Assembly: GCA_002917075.1 (NCBI GenBank) | Contig: NTMA01000013.1 | Coordinates: 62,001 to 126,000 of the forward strand | Source: Hawksworthiomyces lignivorus | Lineage: Eukaryota; Ascomycota; Sordariomycetes; Ophiostomatales; Ophiostomataceae | DNA: 64,000 bases | Direction of reading: 5' to 3' | Shown: in pieces, positions 55,302 to 64,000 of the stretch | Layout: every line of letters starts with the position of its first letter | Position numbering within the stretch: the stretch's first letter is position 1 | Notes under the pieces: model-generated | The model's input: the letters and a program-made list of their open reading frames with translations, nothing else | The model's database searches: none | Told to the model about the DNA's origin: nothing | Made by a program: the position numbers and the translations under genes

Positions 55302-58300
55302 ATGATGAGGGCTCTTAAGCGCATAGCCGCTGCTGCGGTGGTATCTTCTCTTTGTACGTCCAAAGGATTGTTGAGCTGCTTCTCAAGCCTTCTCCATTAC
55401 ATGCTAATAAGAGCCTAGGGATGCTACTATGTGCCGCTCAAGATGCTACCGTTGTCAGCCAATACAAAGATGCGTCAACGAACATCACGTTCGGAATGTA
55501 TGGTATCGACTCAGTCGTCGATCCAGATACCGGCGAAATAGCCCAAGGTTTCTACAACTTCGGCATCGTGCTCCCGGACAATGCATTGACTAAGGATGCA
55601 AACGAATATGTTGGCCTACTTGTATGTGACGATAAAATCGTGGTGTAATGCAAAAAATGTGGTAAAGTTCTGGATAACGAAATGCTGACCGAGGTATAAA
55701 GAGATGTGAGAGTACCAACTCTACTTTGACAGGATGGTGCGGTATCTCTCATGGCGAGAAGGGCCAAATGACCAACTCTCTTCTCCTTGTCGCATGGCCT
55801 TGGAATGGCCAGGTCATGACATCTTTCCGCTTTGCTACCAAGTGGGCAACACCATCTGAATATGTGGGAGATGCTAAAGTCACACAAATCTCGTCCTTTG
55901 TGAACGAGACGATGTTTGAAGTAATTTACCGCTGTCAAAATTGCTTCTCTTGGAAAACTGCCGAGAGCGCTCAGCATGCAGTTAACACTTCTTCCGGCAC
56001 TCTGGTATTTGGGAGGGCACAAGCATTTAAAGGACCTGGTTCTGCGTCATGCCCTAGCAAGATGTCATTTGGATTTCATGATTCAGGATACAGCCAGTAT
56101 GGTGTCAACTTGAGCAACGCCATTCATCCATCGTATTCATCGTGGGCTGCTCTTGCTACGCATTCCGTCTCGACAGATTGTGTTAATATACCAACTGCAA
56201 CGCCTACACCGTAAGTGTCGTAAATAAACACGCAAAATCCTAGACTACTTACTGATGCTAACGAGAGCAGAACCAGCTCAGCATCAAATTCGTCTAATAT
56301 GACGACAGCGTCTCCTACAGTCACTTCCGGCGCATCCACACCAACCGCAGTTCCGACAAATGCGTGCAAACAAGCCCCTAACAAGACCTATGATTACATT
56401 ATTGTTGGCGCTGGCGCAGCTGGTATCCCACTGGCAGACCGCCTGTCCCAGATAGGCCGTTCTGTTTTGCTTATTGAGAAGGGACCCCCTTCATCCGGCA
56501 GATGGGGAGGCACCATGCGTCCTAATTGGCTTAATGGTACAAATCTTACGAGATTCGACGTTCCAGGTCTCTGCAACCAGATATGGGTCGATTCAGTAGG
56601 CGTTGCATGCACTGATACTGAGCAGATGGAGGGCTGCGTTCTGGGTGGCGGAACGGCTGTTAATGCTGGCTTGTGGTGGCGGGCTAACCCCAAAGATTGG
56701 GATTACAATTTCCCAGATGGTTGGCGGAATAAAGACATGCAAGACGCCACGAAAAGGGTGTTCCAACGTATTCCAGGCACTATCGCGCCATCTATGGACG
56801 GGAAGATATATATGCATCAGGGGTTTGATGTCTTGGCTTCCGGCTTGAATTCTTCAGGATGGAAGTATGTCGTTCCCAATGAGCACTTTGATGAGAAAAA
56901 CAGAACTTACGGCCATACAACATATATGTTCGCTAATGGCGAGCGAGGCGGCCCGATGGGCACTTATCTCGTCACTGCGTCCCAGAGACCACACTTCAGT
57001 CTTTGGATGAATACTCCTGTTCGTCGACTTATCCGTGATGGTGGCCATATTGCAGGTGTTGAACTAGAGTGCACCTCCGACGGTTACTCTGGCAATGTAT
57101 ACGTCACCCCTGTTACTGGTCGCGTCATCCTCTCGGCCGGCACATTCGCATCGGCCAAGTTGCTACTGCGCAGTAAGTGCTTGTTTGTTTCCATTTTCAC
57201 GTGCGAGGGGAGACAAGGAGTAATGAAAGGACTGCTTAACTAAAAAATGATTTACTAGGTGGTATTGGTCCTGCCGATCAATTAGAAGTTGTACACAGGT
57301 CATCTGATGGACCTACAATGATCAATAGTACTGCGTGGATTGATCTTCCTGTGGGATATAACCTCAATGACCACGTTAATGTAAGCCACTCGTTTGCTGT
57401 TGTTTAGCTTGGATCTAAAATAGCCGTTAACAAATTGATCAGACTGATACCGAGATATCCCATCCTGATGTGGTTTTTTATGACTTCTATGCGGCCTGGA
57501 ACAAACCTATCGCGACCGATGAACAATCTTACCTCGGTAAGTTCAAGTTATTGAATCTCAAGCTTTAGGTACCTAACAAAAATCTAGGAAATCGCACTGG
57601 AATTCTTGCCCAAGCTGCACCGAATATTGGTCCTATGGTATGTTTCTCAAACAAAAAGAATTCAATTTGATATGACCTAACCGCGTCAAAGTTCTGGGAA
57701 GAAATCAAAGGTTCAGACGGCATCGTTCGACAATTACAATGGACTTCACGTGTAGAAGGCTCTACGAACAGTAAGAATATTGCATGCAATGTCGCCCTAC
57801 AAAATTAAAGATTTCGGAAAAATCTAACAATTACACGCGTTTCCAGAATCTATGATTATGAGCCAGTATCTTGGTCGTGGCTCGGTTTCAAGGGGTCGCA
57901 TGGTTATTACGAGAAGATTAACAACATTTGTCTCTGTACCGCCCTACCTCCATGACGACTTAGACAAAGAAGTTGTCATTAAGGGCATCCAGAATTTGCA
58001 AGCTGCGCTTAGCCACATTCCAAACATAACGTGGATCACTCCGCCTCCTAACCAGACGGTGACTGAATATGTTAATTCGGTATGTAAATGAAGAGATAAA
58101 CGTTTTAAATTCATTTTACGCTAACCACATATGAAGCTTCCTAATACACCTGCAAAACGACGCGCAAATCACTGGATTGGTATGAATTGCCTGATGAAAT
58201 TCTTCCTTCGAAGACGGCTGCTTGATGGTTGCTTACGCGTGATAAAAATTAGGTACGAACAAAATGGGCCTGGACGATGGCCGCTCTGGTGGCTCTGCTG

Positions 58301-58727
58301 TCGTAGACATCAACACAAAAGTATATGGCACGGATAATTTGTTTGTCGTTGACGGCTCCATTTTCCCTGGCCACGTCACAGGCAATCCATCTGCGGCTAT
58401 TGTTACCGTTGCTGAGCGCGCTTTTGAGCGGATCAGCTCAGTACATTCACCGGTACTAAACAAGGAGGGCTCTCAGTGTGGAGGAAATGCCTGGACAGGC
58501 AGTTTCCAATGCGACACTGGGTTGGATTGCGCTTACGTAGATCCGACTCTGTCTCGAGTAAGTTAAACTTTTGTCGACTAGTTGTATTTCTTTGGAAATT
58601 AACACATCTATAGTGCGAAAAATCGAAGACAACGGGCCAAACCAGTAATTCGACGACGACTTCTGGTACAGCCGGTGCAACCAAGGCAGCACGTCACTTT
58701 GTTACGGTTTTAAAATTACGCAACTAA
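55302..58727 (+). CDS. Cellobiose dehydrogenase (AA8 heme - AA3_1 flavin - CBM1-like)
   Basis: Twelve exons: 55302-55353, 55419-55621, 55711-56210, 56271-57172, 57259-57380, 57443-57536, 57588-57637, 57692-57770, 57847-58079, 58137-58179, 58253-58557 and 58614-58727; 898 residues. A signal peptide (about 1-25) precedes the cytochrome b domain (QDATVVSQYKDA, ITFGMYG, GWCGISHG), a Ser/Thr/Pro linker (about 240-285) and the GMC dehydrogenase: GAGAAG at 298-303, GCVLGGGTAVNAGLWW, catalytic His757 in NHWIG and Asn804 in GNPSA. Residues 833-862 form a CBM1-like domain. The enzyme oxidises cellobiose and passes electrons via heme to AA9 enzymes outside the cell. Acceptor of intron 2 is less certain: GTGAG at 55710 keeps the frame; the better-looking CAG at 55732 does not. 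Confidence 0.9.
58471..58616 (+). other. CBM1-like domain lacking platform aromatics
   Basis: Cys835, 846, 852 and 862 keep the 11-6-10 spacing of CBM1, and QCGG and WTG match. Positions equal to Tyr5, Tyr31 and Tyr32 of the Trichoderma Cel7A module are Gly832, Thr858 and Leu859; Asn29 and Gln34 equivalents are Asp and Arg. The last Cys is encoded in the final exon. Confidence 0.75.
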
Positions 58728-59338
58728 ATCATTAAGCTTCTGCCATATTTACTATATTAATAATATTCGGCATTCTCAGACAGAATTAGAGTCGTAGACG
58801 AAAGTACAACAAGCTGCTGTTGATAAATTTCATGTTATATGTTATGCTTATTATTAGTTCCGTAATTCGGGATCCCGAGTTCCTTTCAGGAAGCTCTACA
58901 CTTTAAGCTTAATGAATATCACAAATGACACCAAGGGTGTCGAAAAAACAAGATCTTTATTTACCTTTATGAAATTGTAATATTTGAGGCTGTTTTAAAT
59001 ATACGACAAAAGGCATAAGCTAAGACTCGATAAATACTCTCATATCAAGTGTACATAGGTAGATGCAATACCTCCTTGAGTAACACTTGTGTCTTTGAGA
59101 TAACCCAAATAAATCTAATCCGCAACCTGGTTTCTACGAGGCAGGAGAAAAACGAGAGCGTTTTCATGTGCCTATATTATTTGCATAATTTGGTCATTTC
59201 TCGGGCGGCTCACCTTTCCCTCCCCAACTGCGTGCTTGTACTCATATTAAAGACAGAGCACAAAGCAAAAACTAAAAACCTAAAATAATTCAATCGCCAT
59301 TTAATCTCTGTAAGCACTCTTCTCATCTAGTGGTGATA
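58728..59338. other. Intergenic, AT-rich, no gene seen
   Basis: Lies between the CDH 3' end and the OPT relic. No recognisable feature. Confidence 0.5.
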
Positions 59339-60548
59339 TTAATAGGCAAATGGATCCCGATTCGACCAAACAGGAGAAGCACATGATCTCTTTCTATGAG
59401 CTAGTTTAGAATTCTCATAGGCCTTTGCGAAGTAACTGCCTGCTGGAACATTTAACCAGGGGACAGCCTCCTTGTCGTTGGTGTTCGATCCAGCGGTGTC
59501 GTCCCACCAATGTAGAGTCACACTATTATAGCTGAGAAAAAAAAAAAGAAATAATCGCAATGGCCGTTCCAGTGTCCATAGCTGCCTGGAGGAGATCTAT
59601 CGACATATTAGGATAAATGTATAATCTTATTTGATATTTGTTGAGGATGAAATACTCTCTGTTGTATCGTTTCTACCAGTCAAAGGTGCGCCTACGGATC
59701 AAAACGTTGGAAAAAAAATACAAAGATGAACCAAAGTGAGCGTTGAGATAAAGGGCGGGTTAGCTATCATTGAAATCCACAAAATTTGAGGTCCTCCGAC
59801 TTACTAGTGTTGGCAGACGGAATGAGATGAGATGTCAGCCCTTTTTTAAAATATCTCACTCACAATAACAACCAAAGCGTGTTCTTTCATAGTGAATTCA
59901 TCCAGATTCATATCAAAGGATAGTGCGCCAAGTGTCAGACGTCAACGAGGTAATTTCTTCCATGTACGTCCAATAAAGAAAACCAGAAGTTGTATAATGG
60001 CGTAATAGATAGTAAGGAATGGCTGTATATTGTAGTTAGGGAATTAGTCTTTCAGCGATGATTATCCATATGGCGCTTAATGAGAATGTCGTAGCGCATA
60101 CTGAAAATCGATTGACGTTCGCGAATAGGATCACGAACACTGTGGCGAGCATCCAAGCCCAGAATGCTTACATGCTTAAGCCTTGACACGATAATTCTGA
60201 ATAAAAAGCTATTAGAGGTTTGAAGGGTATACGTATGATTACATACAAGATGGGGTCATCTGTATTGGAAACACGAACGACCACTTCTGGGACTCCAGAG
60301 AATAGTAAGGAAATTGACATGGTGGTTGGTCGCCATTGACATTCTAATAGAGAGCTTCGTCTGGTGTCAGCTCGATCTTATCGGTCTTCAAAAGAGGACG
60401 TCCATTGGCATTATCAGACGATTGGTCAATTGTGTCCTCAATTTCTAAGATATTTGTGTGTTGGACGTTCTTCGTGTCAAGATTCTTTTCTGAATATGCC
60501 ATTGGGCGCGCTATGGTCTAAATCAATTTGTTGGATTTTGGATGCCAT
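59339..60548 (-). pseudogene. Decayed OPT-family oligopeptide transporter
   Basis: Minus-strand fragments in order. An N-terminal piece begins at 60548 (MASKIQQIDLDH), shifts frame near 60478 to EIEDTIDQSSDN and LLKTDKIELTPDEAL, meets TAG at 60344-60346, continues NVNGDQPP, shifts again to VPEVVVRVSNTDDPI. This matches the conserved OPT entry region (GDQSPFPEV...NTDDP). The C-terminal piece at about 59790-59339 reads NPPFISTL, WFIFVFFF, RRRTFDW-stop-KRYN, AAMDTGTAIAII, then YNSVTLHWW, SNTND and VPAGSYFA, matching the OPT C-terminus. Intact OPTs are about 750-900 residues, so most membrane helices between the pieces are gone. A segment at about 60053-60200 (RHSVRDPIRERQ) is unidentified. The gene cannot be functional. 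Confidence 0.75.
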
Positions 60549-61090
60549 TCTTTCTGTACGAGTGAGCGCGCAAAATGCCCCCAATTCGAAGTTAAGGAGA
60601 AATTGAATCGTATAGAAGGTATCAAGTACATGGACTACAGCGACCATGCTTATATTGTAGTAGCTAAGAGAAATGTTTTGTCAGAGTTAGAGCTGGAACA
60701 ATACGGCCAGTTTTCAAACGAATTTTTTATCTTGGCCATGAATTTATCTGCATCTTTAACTGTAATCCGAATGTTGAAACTGAATACAATTTCCACGGTC
60801 TGTACGGATAATAACAGTGTGGAGACTATTTAATGATTCGTTGAATGATACGTTATCGCATCATCTTATACATTATGGCGTTGGGTTACAGTGACGGAAA
60901 AAGCGGAACTTATCGCTAACATCTATTCAAACACTGGATGGATATCTAGATTCTGCTGACAACAATAATATTTGGAATCTTATCTTGCTGCTTCAAATTG
61001 TTATCTGCTCACCACGTCTGACTTTGACTTTGACTTTGTAAGGGGATTTTCATGACAAAAAGCAGATACGGCCGCAACTAGAACGAAATT
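60549..61090. other. Intergenic, promoter of the CE1 esterase gene
   Basis: An open frame of 101 codons at 60528-60833 has no family features. TTGACTTTGACTTTG repeats occur at about 61019-61037 just before the esterase start. Confidence 0.45.
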
Positions 61091-62124
61091 ATGGCATTTC
61101 TTCTTGCATTATCGCTCATTACTGGTGTTGCGCTGGCCACGCAAATTGTAATGTCAGACACACTGGCACCTGGAAACATTGTGTACACTTTACCGACTGA
61201 CCGCACTTTTCTCCTTAATGTTCCTTCAGTATATGTCATAGGTGAACCACATCCACTTGTGCTTTCGTTTCATGGAGGTGAGTTACGTACACAAAGAAGA
61301 CGAGTGTGAGACGCTTTATTTGTTGAAACGCGGCGCCTTGATGCTAAACCAAGACATACCAAGCCGGTGGGTTTAGCGAACAACAGCAAAGAATCACAGA
61401 ATTATCGGACTCTTCCTTGCAAATCGGTGGACGGCCATTCTTGACAGCATATGCTCAAGGGGTGAACAACACAGACTGGAATAAAACGCACATTTGGAAG
61501 GGCGCTCCTTACGAGAACACAACGGTGGATGATATTGCCTATGTACATGATATTATCGCCACAACAGCAGCCGCCTACACCATCGACCGCACTCGCATCT
61601 ACGCCTGCGGCATATCTAATGGTGGCGGATTTACTGCGTTGCTTGCATGCCGCCCGGACACGTCGATCATTATTGCCGCCTTTGCAGCCGTATCACCAGC
61701 GCTGTATCAAGGAACCTACTCGTTCTACAACTGCACACCTTCTCGCCCGGTGCCTATATTGCATTCACACGGTGTTGAAGACCGCGTTACTGAATTTTTG
61801 GGCCGCACACCTCTTGGGGGGTCGTTTGGTCCCCAACCTGACGTACGTTTGTGGCGCCGGCAGTGGGCCGAACGTAATGGTTGCCGAGGGCCTTATGCTG
61901 GAGCATGGCCCATACCCGTATCAAAGGAAGTACATCCAGGCACCTGGGAGGAGGTGTGGGACTGTCCAGAAGGAGCTGAAGTGCGGGGGCTGACCATTGA
62001 CGGTCTTGGGCACGCATGGCCATCAACGGCTGGGCTTGATCTATCTGGAAGCTCCAATGAAACTACTAATTTCAATTTTACTAGTCAGCATCTCGTTCAG
62101 TTCTTTTCACGGCATCAGTTGTGA
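61091..62124 (+). CDS. Secreted CE1/PHB-depolymerase-type esterase (feruloyl or acetyl-xylan)
   Basis: Two exons, 61091-61277 and 61364-62124, giving 315 residues. A signal peptide (about 1-17, LLALSLITGVALA) is followed by the LpqC/PHB-depolymerase-like alpha/beta hydrolase fold: LVLSFHGAGGF (oxyanion region), nucleophile Ser147 in CGISNGGG, Asp202 in GVEDRV and His279 in GLGHAWP. Several N-glycosylation sequons (NNT, NKT, NTT) support secretion. In fungi this group includes feruloyl esterases (type D-like) and acetyl xylan esterases that strip side groups from xylan. Position next to AA9 and CDH genes fits that role; substrate preference is inferred. Confidence 0.85.
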
Positions 62125-62958
62125 GCGATCAGGCGACCAGAGAGAATGGTGACTTGTTATGGATCACAGAACTTGCCTGGGAACATATTTGGATGAGGAT
62201 ATTAAAATAATTATCCTGACATTGCGGAGCATGATAAATGTATTAAATTAAACTTAAAAGTATAGCGCAAAGAGGTGCTGGCTATATGGATGGTGAAATT
62301 GGCACGTTGCGTTGTTTAAGATATGGGTGGTCTTGAGCCAGAATGGTCAATGGGATTCGAACGAAATAGATCAACGACGGAGTTAACTCGTTCAAAGTAC
62401 ACGAGTTAATTGTCAATTCGCTAAAGCTTGGTAATTATCTGTCCCAACACCGCCAAAAGAGCGACACGGCGTGGGATGTAGTAAACTATAGCGTAGCGCA
62501 GATAGTTTGGTGGGGAAATACTACTGGAGAAGCCAGGTTCCTATATTTCAAAAAATAAAAAATAAAAATAAAAAAATAAAAAAAAGTAGACAATGCAAAA
62601 TCGGTGTCAGTTCAATTTACAGCCAACTAACCTGGAGGACTGAAATCGGATCAAAGGCCAATAAAGCCCCGGGAGGCGAGGCCTAAGTACCTCCCAACAG
62701 TAAGCATTAGCGAGAATTATTGCGGCTGACAAATTCTCGCAGAATATGGGAATTTAGTTTTGTACTCCGTGCACTGCCGCCAATTACGACAGCGCGAAAC
62801 CGTAACAGGACGCTGAACATGCTTTAATTCAGCGACGAAAGAGCCATTTCCCATACAAGAAAACTGGTCTTTTCTGATTCACCTAATCACCTAACTGTGG
62901 GAACGCATAATAGGATATAGGCTTTGTTTAGTCCTGGCAGCATCACTATAATCGCAAG
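62125..62958. other. Intergenic, AT-rich
   Basis: Contains an A-rich simple sequence with AAAAATA units at about 62550-62585 and TACTCCGTG at 62763-62771, a one-base variant of the recurrent motif. No gene found. Confidence 0.5.
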
Positions 62959-64000
62959 ATGTCTAGCATACGAAAACCGATTCTCATTTCTGGCGCTGGC
63001 CTAGCGTCTCTGCTGTTTGCGCAGGCTCTGCGTCGAGCCTCTATTCCCTTCTTGATTTTTGAGAGAGATAGCTCCATATCGTTTCGCGCACAAGGTTATA
63101 GGTTGCGGCTCTCGGCCCAGGGGATAGACGCTGTTGAATCTGTCCTTGAGCCAGAAGCATTTGAAAGATTTTGGAAAACCTGCGGCAAGACCGGTGGAAG
63201 CGGTTTCGGAGCGATTGATGCGAAAACTGGTTTAAAGTTGCCGGAATCAATGAAGCCAGATCCTGTCAAGAACAGTGAACAAACGGACTCTCGGGAGACT
63301 TTCAGCACTCTTGTATCTCGCGGCGGCCAGGTTGTGGGAATTGCAAGAGGCGACATGCGCCGGCTATTCATGCAAGGCTGCGAGGAACTTGTGCAATGGT
63401 CGCATTCTGTGACAGGGTATAGACTAACGAACACCGGCGTCCATGCCATTTTCGCAGACGGCAAAGAATCTATTGAGGGAGATATGCTTGTTGCTGGTGA
63501 CGGGATATATTCGAAAGTCGCCAAGCAGCTGTCCAACGGTTTACTCAGAGTCTATGATACCGGTGCCAGGGGTATCCACGGCCAAGCACCCACTACGGCA
63601 TTTAAAGCGTTAGGTGAAGGTGTCTGGAGGATGGTTGACGATAGCCGTCCAGAGGGGAGGGTTTTTGTCATAACGAATGTCCGGTCCGGTGACATGGAGG
63701 ATCCTAATATCCAGTTTGGGTGGACGATGGGAGCTCAGCCCGGTGTTATTAACGCACCTAATAACGATTTATCCATTATAGGAAAGCCAGCAGCTGACAT
63801 CGCGAAATCACTCACAGAAGACTGGCATCCACGTCTAAAGCCGCTTTTCGAAGAAATGATAGAGTCAGAAGCAGCATTCTGGAAGATTACATGTTCAACC
63901 CCGACAGGCGTTCCTGTGTGGCAGACTCAACCACGCGTCACGCTAATTGGAGATGCTGTGCATTCAATGACCCCGGCTGGCGGGAATGGCGCCAATACAG
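62959..64000 (+). CDS. FAD-dependent monooxygenase (salicylate-hydroxylase-like), cut by window end
   Basis: Open for 347 codons from the ATG to the window edge with no stop and no need for an intron. The FAD-binding motif is GAGLAS at residues 12-17 (ILISGAGLASLLFAQALRR broken here at the motif); the conserved GDG motif is in VAGDGIYSK, and GDAVHSMTPAGGNGAN near the edge is the third FAD motif. This is the class A flavoprotein hydroxylase group, often found in aromatic degradation or secondary metabolism. The C-terminus, substrate and any cluster partners lie outside the window. Confidence 0.88.
   Translation, partial: MSSIRKPILISGAGLASLLFAQALRRASIPFLIFERDSSISFRAQGYRLRLSAQGIDAVESVLEPEAFERFWKTCGKTGGSGFGAIDAKTGLKLPESMKPDPVKNSEQTDSRETFSTLVSRGGQVVGIARGDMRRLFMQGCEELVQWSHSVTGYRLTNTGVHAIFADGKESIEGDMLVAGDGIYSKVAKQLSNGLLRVYDTGARGIHGQAPTTAFKALGEGVWRMVDDSRPEGRVFVITNVRSGDMEDPNIQFGWTMGAQPGVINAPNNDLSIIGKPAADIAKSLTEDWHPRLKPLFEEMIESEAAFWKITCSTPTGVPVWQTQPRVTLIGDAVHSMTPAGGNGANT

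Noticed and set aside
55731..55732. CAG acceptor for CDH intron 2
   Set aside because: With the GTATGT donor it puts GWCGISHG out of frame; the upstream AG at 55709-55710 keeps it in frame.
60528..60833. 101-codon plus-strand frame
   Set aside because: It starts opposite the OPT relic and has no recognisable features.

Overview
The window is nuclear DNA of a filamentous ascomycete (Pezizomycotina). Genes carry many short introns (about 50-120 nt) with CTRAC-type branch sites, promoters are pyrimidine-rich, and the set includes a Zn2Cys6 regulator with a fungal_trans domain, Boi-type polarity protein, GH54, AA9 and cellobiose dehydrogenase. Codon use and gene content fit Sordariomycetes, possibly Hypocreales; that placement is inference. 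No rRNA, tRNA, CRISPR array or intact transposon was seen.

Layout. 0-11 kb is accessory: a P-loop GTPase with a polyQ coiled-coil tail, a Zn2Cys6 regulator whose first intron is GC-AG, a CocE-type hydrolase, a secreted GH54 alpha-L-arabinofuranosidase and a sterol-dehydrogenase-like NAD enzyme. 13-48.7 kb is largely housekeeping and GC-rich in coding parts: Aip1 (actin turnover), Alg13 (N-glycan assembly), mitoribosomal Rsm24/mS35, a tail-anchored fatty aldehyde dehydrogenase, cytosolic PheRS beta, a single-pass protein with PY motifs, TFIIH subunit Tfb5, a peroxisomal dienoyl-CoA isomerase ending AKL, a Boi1/2 scaffold (SH3-SAM-PH), a mitochondrial PPR protein, splicing factor Cwf18, a zinc-knuckle RS-rich protein that appears to need an AT-AC intron, an R3H-SUZ RNA-binding protein and eIF3f. 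ALG13/RSM24 and PPR/CWF18 are divergent pairs with short shared promoters.

At about 49 kb, marked by a T22-A36 tract, composition turns AT-rich. Beyond it lie an SRAP (HMCES/YedK-like) DNA-crosslink repair protein and then a plant-cell-wall oxidation locus: an intron-dense AA9 lytic polysaccharide monooxygenase, head to head with a 12-exon cellobiose dehydrogenase (AA8 heme domain, AA3_1 flavin domain, CBM1-like tail), a decayed OPT-family transporter and a secreted CE1-type esterase. The window ends inside a FAD monooxygenase gene. Cellobiose dehydrogenase is a known electron donor to AA9 enzymes, so the two linked genes encode a plausible redox pair. The attached CBM1 keeps its cysteine spacing but has lost all three platform aromatics.

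Exon borders were built by hand from splice signals and reading frame and are not backed by transcripts.
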